This document shows, one piece after another, positions 17,909 to 28,300 of a stretch of DNA of 64,000 nt (its first letter is position 1; every line of letters starts with the position of its first letter). Under the pieces are notes generated by a model. That model did no database searches and had not been told where the DNA came from. It worked only from the letters and a program-made list of their open reading frames with translations. Position numbers and translations under genes: made by a program. This DNA comes from Luteolibacter sp. Y139 (lineage in GTDB: Bacteria > Verrucomicrobiota > Verrucomicrobiia > Verrucomicrobiales > Akkermansiaceae): NCBI RefSeq assembly GCF_038066715.1, contig NZ_JBBUKT010000009.1, positions 124,001 through 188,000 on the forward strand. The letters are read 5' to 3'.

Positions 17909-19216
17909 ATGCCCGCCGTGCTCGAACATCCCGCTTCCCTGCTCGAATCCGCTCCCGAGACGCCCGCCGCATTCCCCGCTTGGTTTGCCGAGCGCCAGCG
18001 TGCCGCGTGGCAGCGCTTCCTCGAAACGCCCGCGCCGAAGCGCGGCGATGAGACATGGCGCTTCTCCAGCATCAAGCGGCTCGACTTCGCCGGCATGGCC
18101 CGTGCGGAAGCCGCTGCTCCCGCTGGTCTGGTCACACGCTCGGCTGGTCTCGAAGCTCCCATTGCCAAGTTCGTCTTCGGCAATGAGCAGCTTCTTCACT
18201 CCGAGTCGAAGCTTCCGGAAGGCGTCATTTGCCTGCCGCTTGCCGAAGCGCTCGTTTCGCACGGGGATCTCGTTCGTGCACACTTCATGAAGCAGGACAC
18301 GCGTCTTGGTTCGGTGAAGTGGACCGCGCTTCACGAGGCAAACCTTCGCAACGGTCTCTTCGTTCACGTCCCCGCGGGCGTTGAAGTCGAAGGCACCATC
18401 GAGGTCTTCCACTGGCTTTGCGGCGAGAACGTCGCGATCTTCCCTCACACGCTCATTGTCACCGGTGCGAACGCGAAGGTCCGCGTGGTCGACTACTTCC
18501 AATCCGCCGATGAAAGCGCCGCCGGCCTCTGCGTCGCGGTGAATGACCTCATCGCCGGCGAAGGCTCCAAGCTCGACTACGTCGCGATCCAGGCATTCAA
18601 CGAAAACACCCGCGTCATCCAAGTCAATGAGACCGGCGCTGCCAAGGATGCTTCCACCACCGGCTTCATCCTGAACACCGGCGCCGCTTGGGCGCGCAAT
18701 GAATCACTCTGTCGTCTGGAGGGCGAAGGTTCTCGCTCGGACATGCTCTCGGTCAGCATTCCCGCCCGCGAGCAGGAGTACGACCAGCGCACCTTCCAGC
18801 ATCACGTTTCCCCGGGTGCCTACAGCGACTTGCTCTACAAGAACTCGTTGTACGATGAAGCTCGTACCATTTTCTCCGGCCTGATCTTCGTGGACGAAGG
18901 TGCGCACCGCACCGACGCCTACCAGACCTGCCGCAATCTCTTCATGAGCGAGGACGCCGAGGCGAACTCCATGCCCGGCCTTGAGATCAATGCCGACGAC
19001 GTGAAGTGCTCGCACGGCAGCACCAGCTCGCAGATCGACGAGAGCGAGATCTTCTACCTCCGCGCCCGCGGCATCGATCCGGTGCGCGCCCGCCAGCTCA
19101 TCGCCCGCGGCTTCTCGGTGGAAGTCATCGAGCGCCTTGGCGACGAGAAGGTGGAGGAGATCGTCCTGCGTTTCCTCGACGACAAGTTCGCGCACATCGC
19201 GAGTGGCGGAGCTTGA
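17909..19216 (+). CDS. sufD: Fe-S cluster assembly protein SufD
   Basis: A 435-residue SufD. The N-terminal part includes PAPKRGDETWRFSSIKRLDF, as expected for SufD. The beta-helix ends with DDVKCSHGSTSSQIDESEIFYLRARGI, where the Cys and His implicated in cluster assembly are conserved. It follows the nucleotidyltransferase by 6 nt and completes the SufBCD set. It lies 16 nt before a small gene that looks like the edge of an accessory island. Confidence 0.93.
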   Translation: MPAVLEHPASLLESAPETPAAFPAWFAERQRAAWQRFLETPAPKRGDETWRFSSIKRLDFAGMARAEAAAPAGLVTRSAGLEAPIAKFVFGNEQLLHSESKLPEGVICLPLAEALVSHGDLVRAHFMKQDTRLGSVKWTALHEANLRNGLFVHVPAGVEVEGTIEVFHWLCGENVAIFPHTLIVTGANAKVRVVDYFQSADESAAGLCVAVNDLIAGEGSKLDYVAIQAFNENTRVIQVNETGAAKDASTTGFILNTGAAWARNESLCRLEGEGSRSDMLSVSIPAREQEYDQRTFQHHVSPGAYSDLLYKNSLYDEARTIFSGLIFVDEGAHRTDAYQTCRNLFMSEDAEANSMPGLEINADDVKCSHGSTSSQIDESEIFYLRARGIDPVRARQLIARGFSVEVIERLGDEKVEEIVLRFLDDKFAHIASGGA

Positions 19217-19232
19217 GAAAGGCAGCGGAATC

Positions 19233-19535
19233 ATGACGACTCCACTCGAAGATCTTTCCGCCGCGTCGTTCGAGCCGCACATCGGGGCGGAGTTCACCGT
19301 GGAGTCGGGTGGCACTGCCGTCACGTTGCGTCTGGATTCGGTTCGCCTTCTCGGCCACCGTCGGCCGGAAGCTATTCGCGATCCTTTCTCGCTGGGCTTC
19401 GTGGGTCCCCAGGGACTGCGCCTGCCGCAAGAGATCTATCAGTTCTCCCGCGAGGGTTTCGGAGTAGCCGGAATCTTCATCACCCAAACCGGCGACGGCG
19501 CGCGCGGTTCAGAGTTCGAGGCCATCTTTACGTGA
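19233..19535 (+). CDS. DUF6916-like small protein
   Basis: A 100-residue protein without a signal peptide. Its core SFEPHIGAEFTV...TLRLDSVRLL and the ending GSEFEAIF align by eye with the Tat-exported protein encoded at 20028-20531 (FAPHVGSDFQL...CRLENVGDIF and YLEAIC), so the two are homologues. I associate this family (DUF6916) with genes next to tail-collar proteins, as here. The ATG is 16 nt after sufD, so it may be transcribed by read-through from suf; its 3' end overlaps the convergent GNAT gene by 8 nt. Function unknown. Confidence 0.65.
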   Translation: MTTPLEDLSAASFEPHIGAEFTVESGGTAVTLRLDSVRLLGHRRPEAIRDPFSLGFVGPQGLRLPQEIYQFSREGFGVAGIFITQTGDGARGSEFEAIFT

Positions 19536-20013
19536 CGTCTTTTGCTCCGGCGGTCCAGCCGAGCAGCAGGTAAACGCCCTTGTCTTCGATCAGTTGGAAG
19601 CCGAGCCGGTCATACAGCTTCAGGGCTGGATTCATCCGCTCGACATGGATCGAGAGCAGCTTTCCGGACGCTGCGGCTTCTTGTTGCAACTCTTCTAACA
19701 GACGCGTGCCGATGCCCTTGCCGCGGTGGCCGGGCAGCAGTGTGATGTCCATGATGCGGATCTCGCGCGGCCAGCGGTCGACATACAGCCGCCCGACGGC
19801 GACGCCAGCGGACTCAATTACCTCAAACCTCGCCCCCGGATAGTGCTGGCGGTAGTGCGCGTCCTGGGCGTCGAATTGCATCCGGCAGAAGCCTGCCTTT
19901 TCCGCATCCGTCCAGCCCGTCGCCTCCAGCTCTTCAGCCCGTGTCGAGGCATAGACGTCCGCGAGAAAATCCCGGTCGCCATCGGTAACGGGGCGCAGGG
20001 CGAGGGGCTCCAT
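19528..20013 (-). CDS. GNAT-family N-acetyltransferase
   Basis: A 161-residue acyl-CoA dependent acetyltransferase. The acetyl-CoA pyrophosphate-binding motif is LLPGHRGKGIGTRLLEEL, preceded by a VGRLYVDRWPREIRIMDI beta pair and followed by NPALKLYDRLGFQL, the usual motif B. The substrate cannot be read from sequence; modification of a small molecule or of one of the neighbouring proteins are both possible. It follows the Tat-exported protein by 14 nt on the same strand, forming a two-gene unit divergent from the collar genes. Confidence 0.82.
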   Translation of the reverse strand: MEPLALRPVTDGDRDFLADVYASTRAEELEATGWTDAEKAGFCRMQFDAQDAHYRQHYPGARFEVIESAGVAVGRLYVDRWPREIRIMDITLLPGHRGKGIGTRLLEELQQEAAASGKLLSIHVERMNPALKLYDRLGFQLIEDKGVYLLLGWTAGAKDVT

Positions 20014-20027
20014 GGACTGGGCGGACG

Positions 20028-20531
20028 TCAGACGCGACGGCAGCAGATGGCCTCCAGATAGAGCTTCTTGTCGCCGGGGCCGATGGGGGAGAGGAAGAGA
20101 TCGAACTCGCCCAGCACCGGATGCTTGAGCGTGTGGATCGCACTCTCTACCGGGCTGCCCGCAGCGGCCGAAAACACCAGGGAGAAGGAAACGAAATCCC
20201 CCGGTGGTCCGGTGGTGGCAAAAATGTCACCGACGTTCTCCAAGCGGCATGTCGTGCCAGCCGCAGCGAGTTGGAAATCGGATCCGACATGCGGTGCAAA
20301 CCGCTTGTGGCTGTATTCGCCGGGAACTTCGGACTCCTCCAAAGCCTTGTACTTCGCCACCACAGCGTCGTTTACAGGCGGGCGCACGATGCCAGCGGCA
20401 CTATTTGCGGGCGTTTCGGAGTTTTTAGGCCAGCCAAGATAGCAGGCGACACCACCGAGGGCTGCCGTGCCACCCAATCCAAGCAAACGCCGGCGAGTCA
20501 ATGAAGGGGAGGAAGCGTCGGAATTTTTCAT
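20028..20531 (-). CDS. Tat-exported DUF6916-like protein
   Basis: A 167-residue protein beginning with a twin-arginine signal (SLTRRRLLGLGG followed by a hydrophobic stretch ending near CYLGW). The mature part contains the same small beta domain as the 100-residue protein at 19233-19535. A Tat signal implies folding in the cytoplasm before export, possibly with a bound cofactor. It is divergent from the first collar gene and upstream of the GNAT gene. No enzymatic motif is visible. Confidence 0.65.
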   Translation of the reverse strand: MKNSDASSPSLTRRRLLGLGGTAALGGVACYLGWPKNSETPANSAAGIVRPPVNDAVVAKYKALEESEVPGEYSHKRFAPHVGSDFQLAAAGTTCRLENVGDIFATTGPPGDFVSFSLVFSAAAGSPVESAIHTLKHPVLGEFDLFLSPIGPGDKKLYLEAICCRRV

Positions 20532-20706
20532 GAGCGGCTCTGGGTTCGGAATAGCAGTTGCATCCTGCGCTTACAATCAAAGATACTTGAAATTCATGAA
20601 GACTCCAGATATCGGCTGGACGGGTATCATCAATGCCTGTTAGGGAACCGCCGCTATCCGCTTTTTCCGGATCCGGCGTCCCTTCCCAATTTCTCCCGCC
20701 GATACC
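20532..20706. promoter_or_regulatory. Divergent promoter region of collar cluster
   Basis: This 175-bp gap separates the minus-strand exported-protein/GNAT unit from the plus-strand collar genes. On the plus strand TTGAAA (20587-20592) and TATCGG (20610-20615) have a 17-nt spacer. On the minus strand TTGTAA and TATTCC also have a 17-nt spacer. Both are weak matches. The region is richer in A+T than the flanking genes. No palindromic operator stands out. Confidence 0.3.
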
Positions 20707-21204
20707 ATGGCCGAACCTTTCCTGAGTGAGATCCGCATCATGTCGTTCGCGTTCGCTCCCAAAGGGTGGGCGATGTGCAACGGCCAATTGCTGCCCATCA
20801 ACCAGAACCAAGGCCTGTTCTCACTGCTTGGCACCACCTTCGGCGGCGACGGCCGGGTGAACTTCGGCCTGCCCAACAACCAAGGTCGCACCCCGATTCA
20901 CGTCGGCGGCGGGCACACGCTTGGCGAAAAGGCCGGGGAGCAGGCGCACACGCTCAGCATCTCCGAAATCCCGACGCACACTCACGTGCTTCAAGGCAGC
21001 TCTGCCAATGCGACCGGCCCCGCGCCGGCCACCGCTGTCCTCGCCGGCGCGTCGAACGTCTATGCGCCTCCGACGAACCTTACCTCTCTCCATCCCGGCA
21101 GCGTCACGAACGTCGGCGGCAGCCAAGCTCACCTGAACATGCAGCCGTTCCTCACGCTGAACTTCTGCATCGCCCTGCAGGGCATTTTCCCATCTCCCAC
21201 CTGA
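20707..21204 (+). CDS. Tail-collar-domain protein 1 (MdpB-like)
   Basis: A 165-residue protein with a phage tail collar domain. Landmarks: FLSEIRIMSFAFAPKGWAMCNGQLLPI, LFSLLGTTFGGDG, FGLPNNQGRTPIH, then SEIPTHTHVL and a C-terminal LNFCIALQGIFPSPT. This architecture is the short 'microcystin-dependent protein' type found in bacterial chromosomes as well as in phages. It has no signal peptide. First of three tandem paralogues, about 165-176 residues each, with 6-7-nt gaps. No capsid, terminase, portal or tail-tube gene accompanies them, so they look domesticated. Confidence 0.85.
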   Translation: MAEPFLSEIRIMSFAFAPKGWAMCNGQLLPINQNQGLFSLLGTTFGGDGRVNFGLPNNQGRTPIHVGGGHTLGEKAGEQAHTLSISEIPTHTHVLQGSSANATGPAPATAVLAGASNVYAPPTNLTSLHPGSVTNVGGSQAHLNMQPFLTLNFCIALQGIFPSPT

Positions 21205-21210
21205 TCACCC

Positions 21211-21714
21211 ATGGCTCAACCTTATGTTGGTGAGATCCGCATGTTTGCGGGCAATTTCGCCCCCGCCGGCTGGCAGTTTTGCGAGGGGCAGCTTCTGCCG
21301 ATCTCGGAATATGAAACGCTGTTCCAATTGATTGGCACCACCTACGGCGGCGATGGCGAGAGCACCTTTGCGATGCCCGACATGCGCGGACGGATCCCGA
21401 TTCACCAGGGAAACAGCTTCATCCTCGCCGAGACCGGTGGGGCGGAGGAGATCACCCTGACGGTGAATCAGATCCCCGCCCACAGTCACCCGCTGCTGGC
21501 ATCGACCAGCCCCGGTTCGCAGAACAGCCCGGCAGGTCATCTGACGGCGGAGTCACCCAATATCAGCCTCTACATTGAGGATGCACCGGCGGGGCTCATG
21601 AACGCTTCCGCGATCACATCGACCGGTGGAAGCCAGCCGCATACGAACTTCCAGCCGTATCTTTGCATCAATTTCATCATCTCGCTCTTCGGCATCTTCC
21701 CGTCTCCCACCTGA
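21211..21714 (+). CDS. Tail-collar-domain protein 2 (MdpB-like)
   Basis: A 167-residue paralogue: YVGEIRMFAGNFAPAGWQFCEGQLLPI, LIGTTYGGDGEST, MPDMRGRIPIHQG, NQIPAHSHPLL, ending CINFIISLFGIFPSPT. The collar domain fills the first 65 residues; the C-terminal half, which in phage fibres forms the trimeric tip, is the most divergent part between paralogues. The single Cys in FCEG and the one in LCIN are conserved across the trio. Starts 6 nt after paralogue 1. Confidence 0.85.
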   Translation: MAQPYVGEIRMFAGNFAPAGWQFCEGQLLPISEYETLFQLIGTTYGGDGESTFAMPDMRGRIPIHQGNSFILAETGGAEEITLTVNQIPAHSHPLLASTSPGSQNSPAGHLTAESPNISLYIEDAPAGLMNASAITSTGGSQPHTNFQPYLCINFIISLFGIFPSPT

Positions 21715-21721
21715 TCCACCC

Positions 21722-22252
21722 ATGGCTGATCCCTTCGTCGCCGAAATCCGTATCTTTCCCTTTAACTTCGCGCCGCGGGGTTGGGCATGGTGCGACGGGC
21801 AAATTCTGCCGCTCTCGCAGAATACCGCGTTGTTTTCGCTCCTTGGCACCACCTACGGAGGCAACGGGAAGAGCAACTTCGCGCTGCCCGACCTGCAAGG
21901 TCGCGCGCCGATGCATCCCGGCCAGGGCCCGGGCCTTTCCCTGCATGATCTGGGAGAAACGGGCGGCTCGGACACGGTAACCTTGCTCGAGTCGGAAATC
22001 CCGTCCCACACGCACACGCTCCGCGCGTCGACCGATGACGCTGATCTCAAGGCTCCCACGCCTGCCCGTTCGCTGGCCCGCTCCACCGGGGGCTTTACCA
22101 ATCAGCAGAATCCACCGGGGGGAAATCTCGTCCAGATGGCACCGCAAGCACTCGCGCCAGCCGGCGGCGATGCTCCGCACAATAACATGATGCCATACCT
22201 GACCTTCTATTTCTGCATCGCCCTGCAGGGGGTGTTCCCGCCGCGCACCTGA
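21722..22252 (+). CDS. Tail-collar-domain protein 3 (MdpB-like)
   Basis: A 176-residue paralogue: FVAEIRIFPFNFAPRGWAWCDGQILPL, LLGTTYGGNGKS, LPDLQGRAPMHPG, ESEIPSHTHTL, ending YFCIALQGVFPPRT. Slightly longer than its partners because of an insertion in the C-terminal half (around residues 105-150). The start MADPFVAEI is chosen by alignment to the other two; an upstream ATG in frame gives only shadow sequence. It ends 56 nt before the giant protein gene, which is probably in the same transcription unit. Confidence 0.85.
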   Translation: MADPFVAEIRIFPFNFAPRGWAWCDGQILPLSQNTALFSLLGTTYGGNGKSNFALPDLQGRAPMHPGQGPGLSLHDLGETGGSDTVTLLESEIPSHTHTLRASTDDADLKAPTPARSLARSTGGFTNQQNPPGGNLVQMAPQALAPAGGDAPHNNMMPYLTFYFCIALQGVFPPRT

Positions 22253-22308
22253 CCGTTGCCTGGCACCCATCTCTTTTCCTGTTCGCTTCACCCTTTCGAA
22301 TTACCGAC

Positions 22309-25300
22309 ATGTTCCGGTCCCTCCCCATCGCGGTTGCCGCGTTTTCGCTGCTTGGCGGATCCATGCAGCGGCTCGCCGCCCAAACTCCTGACGTCAAAGC
22401 GACGCTGACGGACACGACGCCGGCGGCGACCAAGAAGAATCCGGGAGATGCCATCAATTACCGGGTCACGGTCACGAATGCCGCGACCGCCACGGGAAAT
22501 GCCAACAATCCGATAGTCAGCCTGCCGACGCCCGCGGGGACCACCATCGTGGCGGGATCGGTGAACATGTCGCCCCTGGTGTTCGATGAGAGTTACAATA
22601 CGCTCCCGAACACGCAACTGGTCATCGACTCCAGCCACGGCGTGGCGTGGAACGACGTCGACGACAAGGGTTCGCTGACAGTGGTGAATGCAACCCGACT
22701 GGACGGCACCGGGACCACCAACGCGAATCCGGGGACGCTGGTGGTCGCTGGGAATGGAAGTTTCACCTACACTCCGGGTGTGGGTGCGACGGGTTCCGAG
22801 CGCTTCCAGTATTACCTGAGGGACAGCGACAATGTCCTGAGCGTCTCGCCGGGGATCGTGACCTTCTCCCTTACCGGTCCACGGATCTGGTTTGTCCAGG
22901 CCGGGGCTGCTGCGGGAGGAAACGGCCAGAGCCAGTCGCCTTTCAATACGCCGGCGGCTGCTTCCACGGCGGCGACGGGGACGGACATGATCTATGTGCT
23001 CGGGAGTGCCAGCCCCTTGAATGGTCAGTCCACCTTGGAAGATGGCCAGGAACTGCGCGGGCAGGGTGTGGAACTCAGCGTGGCGACCGGCCATCCCTCC
23101 TTTCCCGCTTCGCCCCCACTCGTGATCTTCCCGGCGACGACAGCACCGGTGCTGACGAATACGGGCGGAGACATCGTTAGCCTCGCGGCGGGCTCCGCCA
23201 CCAAGACGATTTCGGGAGTGAACCTGGGCACTCGCACCGGCTCGGCCATTACGGGTTCGGGGTTCGGCACCTTGGCGGTGGGCAGCTTGGTTTCCACGAG
23301 CGGCTCGGGACAGGTATTGGGACTCACCAATGGAGCCCTCGGCGGCACGTTTGCATCTCTTTCGACCACTTCGGCGGGTACGGCGATCGGCCTGACGACC
23401 ATCACCGGTTCGCTCAATGCGACCACGGTAAGCATGACCGGTGTCACCGGTGACCTCTTCAACATCAATGGCGGCACCGTGACGCTCGGTCTCCCGGCCA
23501 ACTACGCCTTCAGCGGCACCACTGGAACGGGTCGCTCCCTGAACATCAGCAACCGCGGCGCGGGTGGCAACCTCACCTTCAATAACAAGATCATCAACAC
23601 CGGCGCCGGCATCCTGCTGGACAACAATGACGCCGCAACGATCACCTTCCGCAGCCTGAACCTCACCACCGCCACGAACACGGCGTTCAGCGCCATCAAC
23701 GGCGGCACGGTGGTGGTCACCAACGCTCTGACCGACGGCATCGACAACGATGGCGACGGCACTACCGACGAAGCTGACGAGGCGAACATCATCACGACGA
23801 CCACCGGGACCGCGCTCAACGTCACGGGCACGAACATCGGGGCCGGTGGAATGACCTTCAGGAGCATCTCGGCAGGCACGGCTGCTTCCGGGCCGGCGAA
23901 TGGCATCGTCCTGAACACCACCGGCAACAGCGGCGGCCTGACCGTGACCGGCGACGGCGGTGGGTCGAACAACGGTTCGGGCGGAACGATCCAGAGGACG
24001 TCCGGAGCCGGTCTGAGCTTCACCTCTGCTTCGAATGTGAGCCTGGGTTACATGAATATCCAGGACTCCGCTGACGACGGGATCAGCGGCACGTCCGTCA
24101 CCGGGTTCACCATGAACCGGTGCAACGTCACCAACAACGGCAACGCCGTGAACGAGGATGGCGTCGATTTCGGAGGCTCGGGAACCGTCACGCCGAACGG
24201 ATTGTTCGGATCGGCCAACGTCACCAACTCCTCTTTCACCGGGAACTACTACAACCAGTTCACCGTGCGGAACAGCAGCGGCACCGTCGGCCTGGCGGTC
24301 ACCGGATGCACCTTCAACGGCAGGGCTGCGGAGAACAATAACAACGACGGCCTGTTCCTCGAGGTGCTGTCGTCGGCCACCATCACGGCGAATGCGCAGA
24401 GTTCGTCCTTCTCCGCAAACAAAGGCGACCATTTCCAAGCGTCCGCCTCCAACAGCGGCAACCTCAACGTCACATTCAAGTCGAACACCCTCACGGGCGG
24501 CCACTCCAGCGCCCTGGGACAAGGCATCACCATCAATGCGGCCACTGGCCTGGCATTTGGTGGCTACACCGGCACCGTCAACTACGACATCGACGGCAAT
24601 ACGATCAATGGGTCCATCCTGAGCGCGATCACGGTCAACCTGGGAACCTCGAATCCACCGGCGTTGTTCAACGGATTCATCCGCAACAACGTGATCGGCA
24701 CCACGGGCCAGACGAACTCCGGATCCACCCAGGGATACGGCATCGCTTGGGACGCTCATGGCAAGGGCACGCACACCTCGTCGGTAACCGGCAACACCGT
24801 CCGCGAAGCCTTTGACCGCGGCATGGGCGTGCTCATCAACGACGGCAGCCCGGTCGTCAATCTCACCATCACCGGCAACAACCTCAGGCCCACGGCGAAC
24901 GATCCGAACGGATCGCGGGAGGCCATCGAGTTCAACATTGCCTCCACCAGCACGAACGTCTTCGGCGAAGTGGATGCGCCCACGACGCGGGTGAACCTTT
25001 CGGGCAATACGCTGGTCGGCGGCGCGTCCAAGAATGGCGACATTCGCATGCGCCAGCGCTTCCGTTCACGGGTCGAGATGCCTTCCTTCAACAACGGTGG
25101 CGATCCGTTCAACACCGCCAATGTCATCAGCTTCCTCCAGACCAACAATGCCCCGGCGACTGCCACGGCCACAGCGAGCAATGATGCTTCCGTCACCACC
25201 GATGGCTATTTCGGCGGCCCGGTGTCTACACCGGGATCGGTGCCGCTGCCGCTACTGTTCGCTCCTGCCGAAACGGCGAGCGTGATGCCGGTTGAGCCGC

Positions 25301-28300
25301 AATCGACAGACACGGTGGCGTTGGCCGAGCCGGTGGTGCAGACGACCACGGAGGACGTTCCTGCTCCGGCACCGCGGCAAGAGATCGAACCCATCACCCA
25401 AGCGGAACTGGATCGCATGGTCGCCTTGGCGCGCGAGCGTTGGGAAGCAGCGGGCCTGAGCGGGGAGCAAACCGCCGCTCTCGATGGGCTGACCTTTGAA
25501 GTGACCGACCTGCCGGGTTGGCACTTGGGCGAGGCCGGCGGAAAGAAGGTGCGTATCGACCGTGATGCGGGTGGCAACGGATGGTTCGTGGACAGCACGC
25601 CCGCCGAAGACAGCGAGTTCACCAGCGAAGGTGGACGACTGATGGCGAAGGCGGGATCGGAGGTCCGGAGCGATGTGACCGGACGCGTGGACCTTCTGAC
25701 GACCGTCTTGCATGAGATGGGTCACACGATCGGTCTCTGCGATGCCTATGTCGGCGAGCAGCGGAACGGCGTGATGTATGGCTTCCTGACCAAGGGAGAG
25801 CGCCGCTTGCCGAAAAAGGGCGAGGCTGCGGGAGCGGTACCGCATGACCATGAGACGCCGCATTATCTGGATGCCCCGCTCGGCCTGCCGGTGGGATACC
25901 AGAACCTGCCACCGGGCAAGGGATTCCGGATCTACTATCAGGTGACGGTCAACAACCCGCTCACCGTGGCACCGATCTCGAGCCAGGGAACCGTGACCGG
26001 AGGCAACTTTGCCCCGGTGACCACCGATGACGTGGTGAACGATACGGATGCTCCTGCGGGTCCCGCGGATCCGACCGTGACCCTCATCGAGCGGCCGGAC
26101 ACGACGGTTGCTTCGATCAACCGCACCAGCGCCAATCCGAACAACACCACCAGCATGAGCTGGCAGGTTGTCTTCGCTGCTCCGGTCAATGGACTGACGG
26201 CTTCCAACTTTTCCCTGGCCACCACCGGCACGGTCAGCGGCGCCACCATCGGTGCTCCGGTGCCTGCCAGTGCCGAGCAGCCTCCCGGCGGCTATTACAC
26301 CACCTGGAACGTCACGGTGACCGGCGTGGCTGGCGACGGCTCCTTGGGACTGAACCTGGCAAACGATACCGGTCTGCTACACGACATCACCAACAAGCCG
26401 TTCACCGGTCAGGTCTACACCATCGACAAGACGCCACCGACGGTAGCCTTCTCTTCCGCCGCGGCCAATCCCACGAACGTTTCGCCGATCCCGGTGACGG
26501 TGACCTTCAGCGAAAACGTGACCGGCTTTATCGCCGGTGACATCACTCCCGGCAACGCCACCGTGGCCAACTTCGCGGGCTCGGGTAATATTTACACCTT
26601 CGACCTGGTGCCAGCCGGCCAAGGCGCGGTCACTGCGGACATCGCGGCAAGCGTGGCCCAAGATTCCGCGACGAATAACAACACCGCCGCGGCGCAGTTC
26701 ATCCGGAACTACGATAGCGTCGTGCCGACGGTGGCGATGACTTCCGCCACGGGCAACCCGGCCCCCAATGCCGCCATTCCTGTCAGCGTCAACTTCAGCG
26801 AGAGCGTGACCGGCTTTGTCGCCGCCGACATTACCCCGGGCAACGCCACCGTGGCCAACTTCGGAGGAACGGGCGCAAACTATACCTTCAATCTGGTGCC
26901 AAGCGCTCCGGGAGTCACCGCCACCGCGGACATCGCGGCGGGCGTGGCGCAGGATGCGGCTAGCAACTCCAACACCGCGGCGACGCAATTCAGCCGCACC
27001 ATCCTGGACGCGGTTTCCATCGCCGCCACGACCGCCACCGCCGTGGAAGGCGGAGCGACGGGCCTCTACACCTTCACCCGCGGTGCCAGCTCGGGCGACG
27101 TGACGGTGAACTTCCAGTTGGATGCCTCCAGCACCGCTGTGGCGGGAACGGACTTCACCTTGTCTTCTACCCAGGCGCTGACGTTTAACAACGCCTCCGG
27201 CGCGGGCACCCTCGTGATCCCGGATGGATCGCTGACCGCGACAGTCACGCTCACGGCCCTGACGGAAAGTCTGAATGCCGCGGAAGTCGCGGAGACCGCC
27301 AGGCTGAATGTCGCTTCCGGCACGGGTTACATTCCTGCTTCCTCGCCGGGCAATAACGCTACCGTGACGATAGCGGCCAATGGCTTCGTGGTCGTAAACA
27401 CCAACGACAGCGGCGCGGGTTCGCTGCGGCAGGCAATCGCCAACGCCAATGCCATCGCCGGAGCGGATACGATCACCTTCGAGGGTTCGACATTCTCCGA
27501 CGCCACCCAACCGGACTTCATCGATCTGGCGTCGATGCTGCCGTCCCTTTCCCAGCAGCTCCGGATTGTCGGTCCTGGTTCGGCCAAGCTCGTGATCCGT
27601 CGCCCGGCCGCGGCCGGTCCGTATAGCCTGATGCAGCTCTTCCCGGGTGCCAATGCGTCGATTTCGGGACTGACCTTCTCCGGCGGGGATGGCGGTATCG
27701 CCAACTTGGGCACGCTGCGCTTGGAAGACTGCGTGATCTCCGGGAACTCCTCGTCCACCTATGGAGGAATCCTGAACAATGGCACGCTGGTCGTGTTGAA
27801 CTCGACCATCGCCAACAACGCTTCGCCTTCGGGGGTCGGTGGCGGGATCTACAGCATCGCAGGCAGTTCGCTGACGGTCGTGAATTCGACGTTGTCGGGG
27901 AACACCTCCCTGAACGGCGGCGGGGCCATTGCGATCGTGTCCGGCGCGACGGTGGTGATTTCGAATTCCACGATCTCCGGCAACACCGCCGGAGGCTCCG
28001 GAGCGGGCATCCTGAGTTCAGGCACTCTCACGGTGATCAACTCCACCATCACCGGCAATGCTTCGACTGGCGACGGTGGCGGCATTGCGAGCTCTGGCTC
28101 GAGCAGCTTCACGTTGAAAAACTCGATTGTTGCGGGAAATACCGCGACCGGAACGGGAGCCGACATCCAGACGTTCAGCGCTGGCCATTTGCTGGTGAGC
28201 AACGGTGCCAATTTCATCGGCTCCGCGACCGGAGCCAATGGAATCTCAGGAACGGACAAGACCTTCGCTTCGACGAGCACGACTTTGGGCAATTTGCTCA

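Noticed and set aside
20707-22252. Prophage remnant
   Set aside because: Only collar-domain proteins are present; no capsid, terminase, portal, lysis or integrase genes and no att-like repeats.
22288-24774. Long minus-strand open frame (828 codons) inside the giant gene
   Set aside because: It mirrors the repeat-rich plus-strand gene, is full of Arg/Gly/Asp shadow sequence and has no domain or start signal.
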